From Echiichthys vipera (taxonomy: Eukaryota; Chordata; Actinopteri; Perciformes; Trachinidae), in assembly GCA_963691815.1 (NCBI GenBank), contig OY829666.1:124001-188000 (forward strand): DNA of 64,000 nucleotides, read 5' to 3'. Within the stretch, counting starts at the first letter, position 1; every line of letters begins with the position of its first letter. Below are positions 46,380-60,505 of the stretch, one piece after another. Both the position numbers and the translations under genes were made by a program. The notes under the pieces are model-generated. The model was not told the DNA's origin and made no database searches. It saw nothing but the letters and a program-made list of their open reading frames with translations.

Positions 46380-48189
46380 GTTTCATCACGTTTTTGTGGT
46401 GTTTTCGTCTGTTTTTAGTCGTTATGTCATGTGTTTGTGGTGTTTTGCGTCTGTTTTAAGTCGTTTCATCACATATTTGTGGTGTTTTCGTCTGTTTTTA
46501 GTCGTTTTATCACGTTTTTGTGGTGTTTTGACATGTTTTTAGTTGTTTTGTCATTTTTTTGTGGAGTTTTGCGTCTGTTTTCATTCGTTTTATCATGTTT
46601 TGTGCGGTTTTGCGTCTGTTTTTAGTCGTTTCATCACTTTTTCTGGTGTTTTTGTCTGTTTTTATTTGTTTTATCATATTTTTGTGGTGTTTTGATCTTT
46701 TTTTGGTCGTTTTGTCATGTTTTTGTGGTGTTTTAATCTGTTTTTAGACGTTTCATCACGTTTTTGCGCAGTTTTCATCTGTTTTTAGTCTTTTTGTCAC
46801 ATTTTTGTGGTGTCTTGCGTCTGTTTTTAGTCGTTTCATAATGTTTTTGTGGAGTTTTGCATCTGTTTTTAGTCGTTTCGTCATGTTTTTGTGGAGTCTT
46901 GGTCTGTTTGTAGTTGTTTTGTCAGGTTTTTTGGTGTTTTCACCTGTTTTTAGTCTTTTCATCACGTTTTTGTGGTGTTTTGCGTCTGTTTTAAGTCGTT
47001 TCATCTCATATTTGTGGTGTTTCGTCTGTTTTTAATCGTTTCATCACGTTTTTGTGGTGTTTTGATATGTTTTTAGTTGTTTTGTCATGTTTTTGTGGTG
47101 TTTTCATTTGTTTTTAGTCGTTTTATCATGTTTTTGTGGTGTTTTCGTCTGTTTTTAGTCTTTTTGTCACATTTTTGTGGTGTTTTCATCTGTTTCAAGT
47201 CGGTTCATCACGTTTTTGTGGTGTTTTCATCTGTTTTAAGTGGTTTCATAACGTATTTGTGGTGTTTTCGTCTGATTTTAGTCGTTTCATCACGTTTTTG
47301 TTGGTGTTTTCGTCTGTTTTTAGTCGTTTTGTCACATTTTAGTGGTATTTTAAACAGTTTTTAGTCGTTTTGTCATGTTTCTGTGGAATTTTTCGTCTGT
47401 TTTTAGTCGTTTCATCACGTTTTTGTGGTGTTTCCGTCTGTTTCTAGTCCTTTTGCCATGTTTTTTGTGGTGTTTTGCGTCTGTTTTTAATCGTTTCATC
47501 ACGTTTTTGTGGTGTTTCGTCTGTTTTTAGTTGTCTTATCACGTTTTGTGGTGTTTTCATCTGTTTTTAGTCGTTTCATCACGTTTTTGTGGAGTTTTGC
47601 GTCTTTTTTTAGTCGTTTTGTCATGTTTTTGTGAAGTCTTGGTCTGTTTTTAGTCGTTTTGTCAGGTTTTTTGGTGTTTTCATCTGTTTTTAGTTGTTTC
47701 ATCACATTTTTGTGGAGTTTTCATCCGTCTTTAGTCATTTTTGTCACGTTTTTGTGGTGTTTTCATCTGTTTTTAGTCGTTTATCACGTTTTTGTGGTGT
47801 GTTTCGTCTGTTTTTAGTTGTCTTATCACGTTTTGTGGTGTTTTCATCTGTTTTTAGTCGTTTCATCACGTTTTTGTGGAGTCTTGGTCTGTTTGTAGTC
47901 GTTTTGTCAGGTTTTTTGGTGTTTTCATCTGTTTTTAGTCTTTTCATCACGTTTTTGTTGAGTTTTGCCTCTGTTTTTAGTTGTTTCATCACGGTTTAGT
48001 GGTGTTTTCATCTGTTTTTAGTCGTTTCATCACGTTTTTGTGGTGTTTTCATCTGTTTTTAGTCGTTTCATCACATTTTTGTGGTGTGTTTTGTCTGTTT
48101 ATAGTTGTTTTATCACGTTTTTGTGGTGTTTTCATCCGTTTTTAGTCATTTTTTTCACTTTTTTGTGGTGTTTTCATCAGTTTTTAGTC
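46380..48189. repeat. 1,810-bp tandem unit, copy 1
   Basis: Contains the variant GTTATGTCATGTGTTTGTGG (46423), CACTTTTTCTGG, GTGCGGTTTTGCG and GGTTCATCACG monomers, each found again 1,810 bp later. After about 47460 the offset becomes 1,809 because of a T-run difference. Confidence 0.8.
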
Positions 48190-50038
48190 GTTTCATCACG
48201 TTTTTGTGGTGTTTTCGTCTGTTTTTAGTCGTTATGTCATGTGTTTGTGGTGTTTTGCGTCTGTTTTAAGTCGTTTCATCACATATTTGTGGTGTTTTCG
48301 TCTGTTTTTAGTCGTTTTATCACGTTTTTGTGGTGTTTTGACATGTTTTTAGTTGTTTTGTCATTTTTTTGTGGAGTTTTGCGTCTGTTTTCATTCGTTT
48401 TATCATGTTTTGTGCGGTTTTGCGTCTGTTTTTAGTCGTTTCATCACTTTTTCTGGTGTTTTTGTCTGTTTTTATTTGTTTTATCATATTTTTGTGGTGT
48501 TTTGATCTTTTTTTGGTCGTTTTGTCATGTTTTTGTGGTGTTTTAATCTGTTTTTAGACGTTTCATCACGTTTTTGCGCAGTTTTCATCATTTTTTAGTC
48601 TTTTTGTCACATTTTTGTGGTGTCTTGCGTCTGTTTTTAGTCGTTTCATAATGTTTTTGTGGAGTTTTGCATCTGTTTTTAGTCGTTTCGTCATGTTTTT
48701 GTGGAGTCTTGGTCTGTTTGTAGTTGTTTTGTCAGGTTTTTTGGTGTTTTCACCTGTTTTTAGTCTTTTCATCACGTTTTTGTGGTGTTTTGCGTCTGTT
48801 TTAAGTCGTTTCATCTCATATTTGTGGTGTTTCGTCTGTTTTTAATCGTTTCATCACGTTTTTGTGGTGTTTTGATATGTTTTTAGTTGTTTTGTCATGT
48901 TTTTGTGGTGTTTTCATTTGTTTTTAGTCGTTTTATCATGTTTTTGTGGTGTTTTCGTCTGTTTTTAGTCTTTTTGTCACATTTTTGTGGTGTTTTCATC
49001 TGTTTCAAGTCGGTTCATCACGTTTTTGTGGTGTTTTCATCTGTTTTAAGTGGTTTCATAACGTATTTGTGGTGTTTTCGTCTGATTTTAGTCGTTTCAT
49101 CACGTTTTTGTTGGTGTTTTCGTCTGTTTTTAGTCGTTTTGTCACATTTTAGTGGTATTTTAAACAGTTTTTAGTCGTTTTGTCATGTTTCTGTGGAATT
49201 TTTCGTCTGTTTTTAGTCGTTTCATCACGTTTTTGTGGTGTTTCCGTCTGTTTCTAGTCGTTTTGCCATGTTTTTGTGGTGTTTTGCGTCTGTTTTTAAT
49301 CGTTTCATCACGTTTTTGTGGTGTTTCGTCTGTTTTTAGTTGTCTTATCACGCTTTGTGGTGTTTTCATCTGTTTTTAGTCGTTTCATCACGTTTTTGTG
49401 GAGTTTTGCGTCTTTTTTTAGTCGTTTTGTCATGTTTTTGTGAAGTCTTGGTCTGTTTTTAGTCGTTTTGTCAGGTTTTTTGGTGTTTTCATCTGTTTTT
49501 AGTTGTTTCATCACATTTTTGTGGAGTTTTGCGTCTGTCTATAGTTTTTATCATGTTTTTGTGGTGTTTTCATCCGTCTTTAGTCATTTTTGTCACGTTT
49601 TTGTGGTGTTTTCATCTGTTTTTAGTCGTTTATCACGTTTTTGTGGTGTGTTTCGTCTGTTTTTAGTTGTCTTATCACGTTTTGTGGTGTTTTCATCTGT
49701 TTTTAGTCGTTTCATCACGTTTTTGTGGAGTCTTGGTCTGTTTGTAGTCGTTTTGTCAGGTTTTTTGGTGTTTTCATCTGTTTTTAGTCTTTTCATCACG
49801 TTTTTGTTGAGTTTTGCCTCTGTTTTTAGTTGTTTCATCACGGTTTAGTGGTGTTTTCATCTGTTTTTAGTCGTTTCATCACGTTTTTGTGGTGTTTTCA
49901 TCTGTTTTTAGTCGTTTCATCACATTTTTGTGGTGTGTTTTGTCTGTTTATAGTTGTTTTATCACGTTTTTGTGGTGTTTTCATCCGTTTTTAGTCATTT
50001 TTTTCACTTTTTTGTGGTGTTTTCATCAGTTTTTAGTC
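48190..50038. repeat. 1,810-bp tandem unit, copy 2 with a 40-bp insertion
   Basis: Matches copy 1 at offset 1,810/1,809 to about 49525, then gains 40 bp (one GCGTCTGTCTATAG-type monomer) so the offset becomes 1,849. One monomer here reads CATCATTTTTTAG in place of CATCTGTTTTTAG (48587). Confidence 0.75.
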
Positions 50039-50039
50039 G

Positions 50040-51850
50040 TTTCATCACGTTTTTGTGGTGTGTTTCGTCTGTTTTTAGTTGTCTTATCACGCTTTGTGGT
50101 GTTTTCATCTGTTTTTAGTCGTTTCATCACGTTTTTGTGGTGTTTTGTCTGTTTTTAGTCGTTTCATCAAGTTTTGTGGTGTCTTGGTCTGTTTGTAGTC
50201 GTTTTGTCAGGTTTTTTGGTGTTTTCACCTGTTTTTAGTCTTTTCATCACGTTTTTGTGGTGTTTTGCGTCTGTTTTAAGTCGTTTCATCTCATATTTGT
50301 GGTGTTTCGTCTGTTTTTAATCGTTTCATCACGTTTTTGTGGTGTTTTGATATGTTTTTAGTTGTTTTGTCATGTTTTTGTGGTGTTTTCATTTGTTTTT
50401 AGTCGTTTTATCATGTTTTTGTGGTGTTTTCGTCTGTTTTTAGTCTTTTTGTCACATTTTTGTGGTGTTTTCATCTGTTTCAAGTCGGTTCATCACGTTT
50501 TTGTGGTGTTTTCATCTGTTTTAAGTGGTTTCATAACTTTTTTGTGGTGTTTTCATCTGTTTTTAGTCGTTTCATCACGTTTTTGTGGTGTGTTTCGTCT
50601 GTTTTTAGTCATTTTGTCATGTATTTGTGGTATTTTCATCTGTTTTAAGTCGTTTCATAACGTATTTGTGGTGTTTTCGTCTGATTTTAGTCGTTTCATC
50701 ACGTTTTTGTTGGTGTTTTCATCTGTTTTTAGTCGTTTATCACGTTTTTGTGGTGTGTTTCGTCTGTTTTTAGTTGTCTTATCACATTTTGTGGTGTTTT
50801 CATCTGTTTTTAGTCGTTTCATCACGTTTTTGTGGAGTCTTGGTCTGTTTGTAGTCGTTTTGTCAGGTTTTTTTGGTGTTTTCATCTGTTTTTAGTCTTT
50901 TCATCACGTTTTTGTTGAGTTTTGCCTCTGTTTTTAGTTGTTTCATCACGGTTTAGTGGTGTTTTCATCTGTTTTTAGTCATTTCATCACGTTTTTGTGG
51001 TGTTTTCATCTGTTTTTAGTCGTATTCGCGGTGTTTTGCGTCTGTTTTTAGTCGTTTCATCACATTTTTGTGGTGTGTTTTGTCTGTTTATAGTTGTTTT
51101 ATCACGTTTTTGTGGTGTTTTCATCCGTTTTTTGTCATTTTTTTCACTTTTTTTGTGGTGTTTTCATCAGTTTTTAGTCGTTTCATCACGTTTTTGTGGT
51201 GTGTTTCGTCTGTTTTTAGTTGTCTTATCACGCTTTGTGGTGTTTTCATCTGTTTTTAGTCGTTTCATCACGTTTTTGTGGTGTTTTGTCTGTTTTTAGT
51301 TGTTTCATCAAGTTTTGTGGTGTCTTGGTCTGTTTGTAGTCGTTTTGTCAGGTTTTTTGGTGTTTTCACCTGTTTTTAGTCTTTTCATCACGTTTTTGTG
51401 GTGTTTTGCGTCTGTTTTAAGTCGTTTCATCTCATATTTGTGGTGTTTCGTCTGTTTTTAATCGTTTCATCACGTTTTTGTGGTGTTTTGATATGTTTTT
51501 AGTTGTTTTGTCATGTTTTTGTGGTGTTTTCATTTGTTTTTAGTCGTTTTATCATGTTTTTGTGGTGTTTTCGTCTGTTTTTAGTCTTTTTGTCACATTT
51601 TGGTGGTGTTTTCATCTGTTTCAAGTCGGTTCATCACGTTTTTGTGGTGTTTTCATCTGTTTTAAGTGGTTTCATAACTTTTTTGTGGTGTTTTCATCTG
51701 TTTTTAGTCGTTTCATCACGTTTTTGTGGTGTGTTTCGTCTGTTTTTAGTCATTTTGTCATGTATTTGTGGTATTTTCATCTGTTTTAAGTCGTTTCATA
51801 ACGTATTTGTGGTGTTTTCGTCTGATTTTAGTCGTTTCATCACGTTTTTG
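50040..51850. repeat. 1,141-bp tandem duplication
   Basis: Landmarks at 50362, 50421 and 50600 recur at 51503, 51562 and 51741. A single change, CACATTTTTGTGG to CACATTTTGGTGG (51601), marks the second copy. The copies diverge at about 50715 and 51855. Confidence 0.7.
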
Positions 51851-52815
51851 TTGGTGTTTTCGTCTGTTTTTAGTCGTTTTGTCACATTTTAGTGGTATTT
51901 TAAACAGTTTTTAGTCGTTTTGTCATGTTTCTGTGGAATTTTTCGTCTGTTTTTAGTCGTTTCATCACGTTTTTGTGGTGTTTCCGTCTGTTTCTAGTCG
52001 TTTTGCCATGTTTTTGTGGTGTTTTGCGTCTGTTTTTAATCGTTTCATCACGTTTTTGTGGTGTTTCGTCTGTTTTTAGTTGTCTTATCACGTTTTGTGG
52101 TGTTTTCATCTGTTTTTAGTCGTTTCATCACGTTTTTGTGGAGTTTTGCGTCTTTTTTTAGTCGTTTTGTCATGTTTTTGTGGAGTCTTGGTCTGTTTTT
52201 AGTCGTTTTGTCAGGTTTTTTGGTGTTTTCATTTGTTTTTAGTCGTTTTATCATGTTTTTGTGGTGTTTTCGTCTGTTTTTAGTCTTTTTGTCACATTTT
52301 TGTGGTGTTTTCATCTGTTTCAAGTCGGTTTTTGACTGGTGTTTTCATCTGTTTAAAGTGGTTTCATAACGTATTTGTGGTGTTTTCGTCTGATTTTAGT
52401 CGTTTCATCACGTTTTTGTTGGTGTTTTCGTCTGTTTTTAGTCGTTTTGTCACATTTTAGTGGTATTTTAAACAGTTTTTAGTCGTTTTGTCATGTTTCT
52501 GTGGAATTTTTCGTCTGTTTTTAGTCGTTTCATCACGTTTTTGTGGTGTTTCCGTCTGTTTCTAGTCGTTTTGCCATGTTTTTGTGGTGTTTTGCGTCTG
52601 TTTTTAATCGTTTCATCACGTTTTTGTGGTGTTTCGTCTGTTTTTAGTTGTCTTATCACGTTTTGTGGTGTTTTCATCTGTTTTTAGTCGTTTCATCACG
52701 TTTTTGTGGAGTTTTGCGTCTTTTTTTAGTCGTTTTGTCATGTTTTTGTGAAGTCTTGGTCTGTTTTTAGTCGTTTTGTCAGGTTTTTTGGTGTTTTCAT
52801 CTGTTTTTAGTTGTT
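51795..52815. repeat. 568-bp tandem duplication
   Basis: The CTGTGGAATTTTTCGTC, GTTTCCGTCTGTTTCTAG and GTTTTGCCATG monomers at 51929-52015 recur 568 bp later. A broken monomer CGGTTTTTGACTGG (52327) separates the copies, and the same breakpoint is shared with 55465 at a 3,138-bp offset. Confidence 0.7.
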
Positions 52816-54229
52816 TCATCACATTTTTGTGGAGTTTTGCGTCTGTCTATAGTTTTTATCATGTTTTTGTGGTGTTTTCATCCGTCTTTAGTCATTTTTG
52901 TCACGTTTTTGTGGTGTTTTCATCTGTTTTTAGTCGTTTATCACGTTTTTGTGGTGTGTTTCGTCTGTTTTTAGTTGTCTTATCACGTTTTGTGGTGTTT
53001 TCATCTGTTTTTAGTCGTTTCATCACGTTTTTGTGGAGTCTTGGTCTGTTTGTAGTCGTTTTGTCAGGTTTTTTGGTGTTTTCATCTGTTTTTAGTCTTT
53101 TCATCACGTTTTTGTTGAGTTTTGCCTCTGTTTTTAGTTGTCTTATCACGGTTTAGTGGTGTTTTCATCTGTTTTTAGTCGTTTCATCACGTTTTTGTGG
53201 TGTTTTCATCTGTTTTTAGTCGTATTCGCGGTGTTTTGCGTCTGTTTTTAGTCGTTTCATCACATTTTTGTGGTGTGTTTTGTCTGTTTATAGTTGTTTT
53301 ATCACGTTTTTGTGGTGTTTTCATCCGTTTTTAGTCATTTTTTTCACTTTTTTGTGGTGTTTTCATCAGTTTTTAGTCGTTTCATCACGTTTTTGTGGTG
53401 TGTTTCGTCTGTTTTTAGTTGTCTTATCACGTTTTGTGGTGTTTTCATCTGTTTTTAGTCGGTTCATCACGTTTTTGTGGTGTTTTTTCTGTTTTTAGTT
53501 GTTTCATCAAGTTTTGTGGTGTTTTCATCTGTTTTTAGTCGTTTCATCACGTTTTTGTGGTGTTTTCATCTGTTTCAAGTCATTTTTGTCATGTATTTGT
53601 GGTGTTTTCATCTGTTTTAAGTCGTTTCATAACGTATTTGTGGTGTTTTCGTCTGATTTTAGTCGTTTCATCACGTTTTTGTTGGTGTTTTCGTCTGTTT
53701 TTAGTCGTTTTGTCACATTTTTGTGGTGTTTTCATCTGTTTCAAGTCGGTTCATCACGTTTTTGTGGTGTTTTCATCTGTTTTAAGTGGTTTCATAACTT
53801 TTTTGTGGTGTTTTCATCGGTTTTTAGTGTTTTTTGCGGTGTCTTGCGTCTGTTTTTAGCCGTTTCATCACGTTTTTGTGGTGTGTTTCGTCTGTTTATA
53901 GTTTTTATCACGTTTTTGTGGTGTTTTCATCCGTCTTTAGTCATTTTTGTCACTTTTTTGTGGTGTTTTCATCTGTTTTTAGTCGTTTCATCAAGTTTTT
54001 GTAGTGTGTTTCGTCTGTTTTTAGTTGTCTTATCACGTTTTGTGGTGTTTTCATCTGTTTTTAGTCGTTTCATCACGTTTTTGTGGTGTTTTCGTCTGTT
54101 TTTAGCCGTTATGTCATGTGTTTGTGGTGTTTTGCGTCTGTTTTAAGTCGTTTCATCACATATTTGTGGTGTTTTCGTCTGTTTTTAGTCGTTTTATCAC
54201 GTTTTTGTGGTGTTTTGACATGTTTTTAG
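52764..54229. repeat. Block repeated at 62040-63505
   Basis: The whole stretch to 54724 recurs at a 9,276-bp offset up to the window end, including GGTGTTTTTTCTG (53478 and 62754) and CATCGGTTTTTAGTG. Differences are few (GTTTTTAGCCGTTATG versus GTTTTTAGTCGTTATG near 54100). Confidence 0.8.
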
Positions 54230-57200
54230 TTGTTTTGTCATTTTTTTGTGGAGTTTTGCGTCTGTTTTCAGTCGTTTTATCATGTTTTGTGCAGTTTTGC
54301 GTCTGTTTTTAGTCGTTTCATCACTTTTTTCTGGTGTTTTTGTCTGTTTTTATTTGTTTTATCATATTTTTGTGGTGTTTTGATCTTTTTTTGGTCGTTT
54401 TGTCATGTTTTTGTGGTGTTTTAATCTGTTTTTAGACGTTTCATCACGTTTTTGCGCAGTTTTCATCTGTTTTTAGTCTTTTTGTCACATTTTTGTGGTG
54501 TCTTGCGTCTGTTTTTAGTCGTTTCATAATGTTTTTGTGGAGTTTTGCATCTGTTTTTAGTCGTTTTGTCATGTTTTTGTGGAGTCTTGGTCTGTTTGTA
54601 GTCGTTTTGTCAGGTTTTTTGGTGTTTTCACCTGTTTTTAGTCTTTTCATCACGTTTTTGTGGTGTTTTGCGTCTGTTTTAAGTCGTTTCATCTCATATT
54701 TGTGGTGTTTCGTCTGTTTTTAATCGTTTCATCACGTTTTTGTGGTGTTTTGATATGTTTTTAGTTGTTTTGTCATGTTTTTGTGGTGTTTTCATTTGTT
54801 TTTAGTCGTTTTATCATGTTTTTGTGGTGTTTTCGTCTGTTTTTAGTCTTTTTGTCACATTTTTGTGGTGTTTTCATCTGTTTCAAGTCGGTTCATCACG
54901 TTTTTGTGGTATTTTCATCTGTTTTAAGTCGTTTCATAACGTATTTGTGGTGTTTTCATCTGTTTTTAGTCGTTTCATCACGTTTTTGTTGGTGTTTTCG
55001 TCTGTTTTGAGTTGTTTTGTCACATTTTAGTGGTATTTTAAACAGTTTTTAGTCGTTTTGTCATGTTTCTGTGGAATTTTTCGTCTGTTTTTAGTCGTTT
55101 CATCACGTTTTTGTGGTGTTTCCGTCTGTTTCTAGTCGTTTTGCCATGTTTTTGTGGTGTTTTGCGTCTGTTTTTAATCGTTTCATCACGTTTTTGTGGT
55201 GTTTCGTCTGTTTTTAGTTGTCTTATCACGTTTTGTGGTGTTTTCATCTGTTTTTAGTCGTTTCATCACGTTTTTGTGGAGTTTTGCGTCTTTTTTTAGT
55301 CGTTTTGTCATGTTTTTGTGGAGTCTTGGTCTGTTTTTAGTCGTTTTGTCAGGTTTTTTGGTGTTTTCATTTGTTTTTAGTCGTTTTATCATGTTTTTGT
55401 GGTGTTTTCGTCTGTTTTTAGTCTTTTTGTCACATTTTTGTGGTGTTTTCATCTGTTTCAAGTCGGTTTTTGACTGGTGTTTTCATCTGTTTTAAGTGGT
55501 TTCATAACGTATTTGTGGTGTTTTCGTCTGATTTTAGTCGTTTCATCACGTTTTTGTTGGTGTTTTCGTCTGTTTTTAGTCGTTTTGTCACATTTTAGTG
55601 GTATTTTAAACAGTTTTTAGTCGTTTTGTCATGTTTCTGTGGAATTTTTCGTCTGTTTTTAGTCGTTTCATCACGTTTTTGTGGTGTTTCCGTCTGTTTC
55701 TAGTCGTTTTGCCATGTTTTTGTGGTGTTTTGCGTCTGTTTTTAATCGTTTCATCACGTTTTTGTGGTGTTTCGTCTGTTTTTAGTTGTCTTATCACGTT
55801 TTGTGGTGTTTTCATCTGTTTTTAGTCGTTTATCACGTTTTTGTGGTGTGTTTCGTCTGTTTTTAGTTTGTCTTATCACGTTTTGTGGTGTTTTCATCTG
55901 TTTTTAGTCGTTTCATCACGTTTTTGTGGTGTTTTCGTCTGTTTTTAGTCGTTATGTCATGTGTTTGTGGTGTTTTGCGTCTGTTTTTAGTTGTTTCATC
56001 ACGTTTTTGTGGTGTTTCGTCTGTTTTTAGTTGTCTTATCACGTTTTGTGGTTTTTTCATCTGTTTTTAGTCGTTTCATCACGTTTTTGTGGTGTGTTCA
56101 TCTGTTTTTAGTTATTTTTGTCATGTATTTGTGGTGTTTTCATCTGTTTTAAGTCGTTTCATAACGTATTTGTGGTGTTTTCGTCTGATTTTAGTCGTTT
56201 CATCACGTTTTTGTTGGTGTTTTCGTCTGTTTTTAGTCGTTTTGTCACGCATTAGTGGTATTTTAAACAGTTTTTAGTAGTTTTGTCATGTTTCTGTGGA
56301 ATTTTACGTCTGTTTTTAGTCGTTTCATCACATTTTTGTGGTGTTTTCGTCAGTTTTTAGTCGTTTTGCCATGTTTTTGTGGTGTTTTGCGTCTGTTTTT
56401 AGTCGTTTCATCACGTTTTTGTGGTTTTTTTATCCGTGTTTAGTCGTTTTTATAATGTTTTTGTGGAGTTTTGCGTCTGTTTTTAGTCGTTTTGTCATGT
56501 TTTTGTGGTGTTGTCTGTTTTTAATCGTTTTGTCACGTTTTAGTGGTGTTTTCATCTGTTTTCAGTCGATTTGTCATGTTCCTTTGGAGTTTTGCGTCTG
56601 TTTTTAGTCGTTTCATCACGTTTTTGTGGTGTGTTTCGTCTGTTTTTAGTTGTCCTATCACGTTCTGTGGTGTTTTAATCTGCTTTTAGACGTTTCATCA
56701 CTTTTTTGCGCAGTTTATATCTGTTTTTAGTCTTTTTGACACATTTTTGTGGTGTCTTGCTTCTGTTTTTAGTTGTTTCATCACGTTTTTGTGGTGTGTT
56801 TTGTCTGTTTTTAGTTGTTTTATCTAGTTTTTGTGGTGTTTTCAACAGTTTTTAGTCGTTTCATCACGTTTTTGTTGAGTTTTGCATCTGTTTTTAGTTG
56901 TTTCATCACGTTTTTGTGGTGTTTTCATCTGTTTTTAGTCGTTTTTGTTGTGTCTTGTGTTTGTTTTTAGTCGTTTCATTACGTTTTTGTGGTGTGTTTC
57001 GTCTGTTTATAGTTGTTTTATCACGTTTTTGTGGTATTTTCATCCGTTTATAGTCTTTTTTGTCACGTTTTTGTGATGTTTCATCTGTTTTTAGTCGTTT
57101 CATCATGTTTTTCTGGAGTTTTGCGTCTGTCTTTAGTTGTTTTGTCATGTTCTTGTGGTGTTTTCGTATGTTTTTAGTCGTTTTGTCACATTTTTGTGGT

Positions 57201-57660
57201 GTTTTCATCTGTTTTAAGTCGGTTCATAACGTTTTTGTGGTGTTTTCGTCTGTTTTTAGTAATTCCATCACGTTTTTGTGGTGTTTTTGTTTTTTTTAGT
57301 TGTTTTATCATATTTTTGTGGTGTTTTCATCTGTTTTAAGTGGTTTCATCACGTTTTTGTGGTGTTTTCATCTGTTTTTAGACTTTTTTTGTGGTGTCTT
57401 GCGTCTGTTTTTAGTCGTTTCATCACGTTTTTGTGGTGTGTTTCGTCTGTTTATAGTTTTTATCACGTTTTTGTGGTGTTTTCATCCGTCTTTAGTCATT
57501 TTTGTCACGTTTTTGTGGTGTTTTCATCTGTTTTTAGTCGTTTCATCAAGTTTTTGTAGTGTGTTTCGTCTGTTTTTAGTTGTCTTATCACGTTTTGTTG
57601 TGTTTTCATCTGTTTTTAGTCGTTTCATCACGTTTTTGTGGTGTTTTCATCTGTTTTTAG
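54230..57660. repeat. 3,431-bp tandem unit, copy 1
   Basis: Starts at GTTGTTTTGTCATTTTTTTG and is followed directly by its copy at 57661. It contains an internal 568-bp duplication (CTGTGGAATTTTTCG monomers at 55067 and 55635) that copy 2 lacks. Confidence 0.8.
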
Positions 57661-60505
57661 TTGTTTTGTCATTTTTTTGTGGAGTTTTGCGTCTGTTTTC
57701 AGTCGTTTTATCATGTTTTGTGCAGTTTTGCGTCTGTTTTTAGTCGTTTCATCACTTTTTTCTGGTGTTTTTGTCTGTTTTTATTTGTTTTATCATATTT
57801 TTGTGGTGTTTTGATCTTTTTTTGGTCGTTTTGTCATGTTTTTGTGGTGTTTTAATCTGTTTTTAGACGTTTCATCACGTTTTTGCGCAGTTTTCATCTG
57901 TTTTTAGTCTTTTTGTCACATTTTTGTGGTGTCTTGCGTCTGTTTTTAGTCGTTTCATAATGTTTTTGTGGAGTTTTGCATCTGTTTTTAGTCGTTTTGT
58001 CATGTTTTTGTGGAGTCTTGGTCTGTTTGTAGTCGTTTTGTCAGGTTTTTTGGTGTTTTCACCTGTTTTTAGTCTTTTCATCACGTTTTTGTGGTGTTTT
58101 GCGTCTGTTTTAAGTCGTTTCATCTCATATTTGTGGTGTTTCGTCTGTTTTTAATCGTTTCATCACGTTTTTGTGGTGTTTTGATATGTTTTTAGTTGTT
58201 TTGTCATGTTTTTGTGGTGTTTTCATTTGTTTTTAGTCGTTTTATCATGTTTTTGTGGTGTTTTCGTCTGTTTTTAGTCTTTTTGTCACATTTTTGTGGT
58301 GTTTTCATCTGTTTCAAGTCGGTTCATCACGTTTTTGTGGTATTTTCATCTGTTTTAAGTCGTTTCATAACGTATTTGTGGTGTTTTCATCTGTTTTTAG
58401 TCGTTTCATCACGTTTTTGTTGGTGTTTTCGTCTGTTTTTAGTTGTTTTGTCACATTTTAGTGGTATTTTAAACAGTTTTTAGTCGTTTTGTCATGTTTC
58501 TGTGGAATTTTTCGTCTGTTTTTAGTCGTTTCATCACGTTTTTGTGGTGTTTCCGTCTGTTTCTAGTCGTTTTGCCATGTTTTTGTGGTGTTTTGCGTCT
58601 GTTTTTAATCGTTTCATCACGTTTTTGTGGTGTTTCGTCTGTTTTTAGTTGTCTTATCACGTTTTGTGGTGTTTTCATCTGTTTTTAGTCGTTTATCACG
58701 TTTTTGTGGTGTGTTTCGTCTGTTTTTAGTTTGTCTTATCACGTTTTGTGGTGTTTTCATCTGTTTTTAGTCGTTTCATCACGTTTTTGTGGTGTTTTCG
58801 TCTGTTTTTAGTCGTTATGTCATGTGTTTGTGGTGTTTTGCGTCTGTTTTTAGTTGTTTCATCACGTTTTTGTGGTGTTTCGTCTGTTTTTAGTTGTCTT
58901 ATCACGTTTTGTGGTTTTTTCATCTGTTTTTAGTCGTTTCATCACGTTTTTGTGGTGTGTTCATCTGTTTTTAGTTATTTTTGTCATGTATTTGTGGTGT
59001 TTTCATCTGTTTTAAGTCGTTTCATAACGTATTTGTGGTGTTTTCGTCTGATTTTAGTCGTTTCATCACGTTTTTGTTGGTGTTTTCGTCTGTTTTTAGT
59101 CGTTTTGTCACGCATTAGTGGTATTTTAAACAGTTTTTAGTAGTTTTGTCATGTTTCTGTGGAATTTTACGTCTGTTTTTAGTCGTTTCATCACATTTTT
59201 GTGGTGTTTTCGTCAGTTTTTAGTCGTTTTGCCATGTTTTTGTGGTGTTTTGCGTCTGTTTTTAGTCGTTTCATCACGTTTTTGTGGTTTTTTTATCCGT
59301 GTTTAGTCGTTTTTATAATGTTTTTGTGGAGTTTTGCGTCTGTTTTTAGTCGTTTTGTCATGTTTTTGTGGTGTTGTCTGTTTTTAATCGTTTTGTCACG
59401 TTTTAGTGGTGTTTTCATCTGTTTTCAGTCGATTTGTCATGTTCCTTTGGAGTTTTGCGTCTGTTTTTAGTCGTTTCATCACGTTTTTGTGGTGTGTTTC
59501 GTCTGTTTTTAGTTGTCTTATCACGTTCTGTGGTGTTTTAATCTGCTTTTAGACGTTTCATCACTTTTTTGCGCAGTTTATATCTGTTTTTAGTCTTTTT
59601 GACACATTTTTGTGGTGTCTTGCTTCTGTTTTTAGTTGTTTCATCACGTTTTTGTGGTGTGTTTTGTCTGTTTTTAGTTGTTTTATCTAGTTTTTGTGGT
59701 GTTTTCAACAGTTTTTAGTCGTTTCATCACGTTTTTGTTGAGTTTTGCATCTGTTTTTAGTTGTTTCATCACGTTTTTGTGGTGTTTTCATCTGTTTTTA
59801 GTCGTTTTTGTTGTGTCTTGTGTTTGTTTTTAGTCGTTTCATTACGTTTTTGTGGTGTGTTTCGTCTGTTTATAGTTGTTTTATCACGTTTTTGTGGTAT
59901 TTTCATCCGTTTATAGTCTTTTTTGTCACGTTTTTGTGATGTTTCATCTGTTTTTAGTCGTTTCATCATGTTTTTCTGGAGTTTTGCGTCTGTCTTTAGT
60001 TGTTTTGTCATGTTCTTGTGGTGTTTTCGTATGTTTTTAGTCGTTTTGTCACATTTTTGTGGTGTTTTCATCTGTTTTAAGTCGGTTCATAACGTTTTTG
60101 TGGTGTTTTCGTCTGTTTTTAGTAATTCCATCACGTTTTTGTGGTGTTTTTGTTTTTTTTAGTTGTTTTATCATATTTTTGTGGTGTTTTCATCTGTTTT
60201 AAGTGGTTTCATCACGTTTTTGTGGTGTTTTCATCTGTTTTTAGACTTTTTTTGTGGTGTCTTGCGTCTGTTTTTAGTCGTTTCATCACGTTTTTGTGGT
60301 GTGTTTCGTCTGTTTATAGTTTTTATCACGTTTTTGTGGTGTTTTCATCCGTCTTTAGTCATTTTTGTCACGTTTTTGTGGTGTTTTCATCTGTTTTTAG
60401 TCGTTTCATCAAGTTTTTGTAGTGTGTTTCGTCTGTTTTTAGTTGTCTTATCACGTTTTGTTGTGTTTTCATCTGTTTTTAGTCGTTTCATCACGTTTTT
60501 GTGGT
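57661..60505. repeat. 3,431-bp tandem unit, copy 2 (568 bp shorter)
   Basis: Matches copy 1 at offset 3,431 up to about 58680 and at 2,863 afterwards, the difference being the 568-bp internal duplication. A third, partial relative lies at about 61440-61990 (offset 2,534 to 58.9-59.5 kb). Confidence 0.8.
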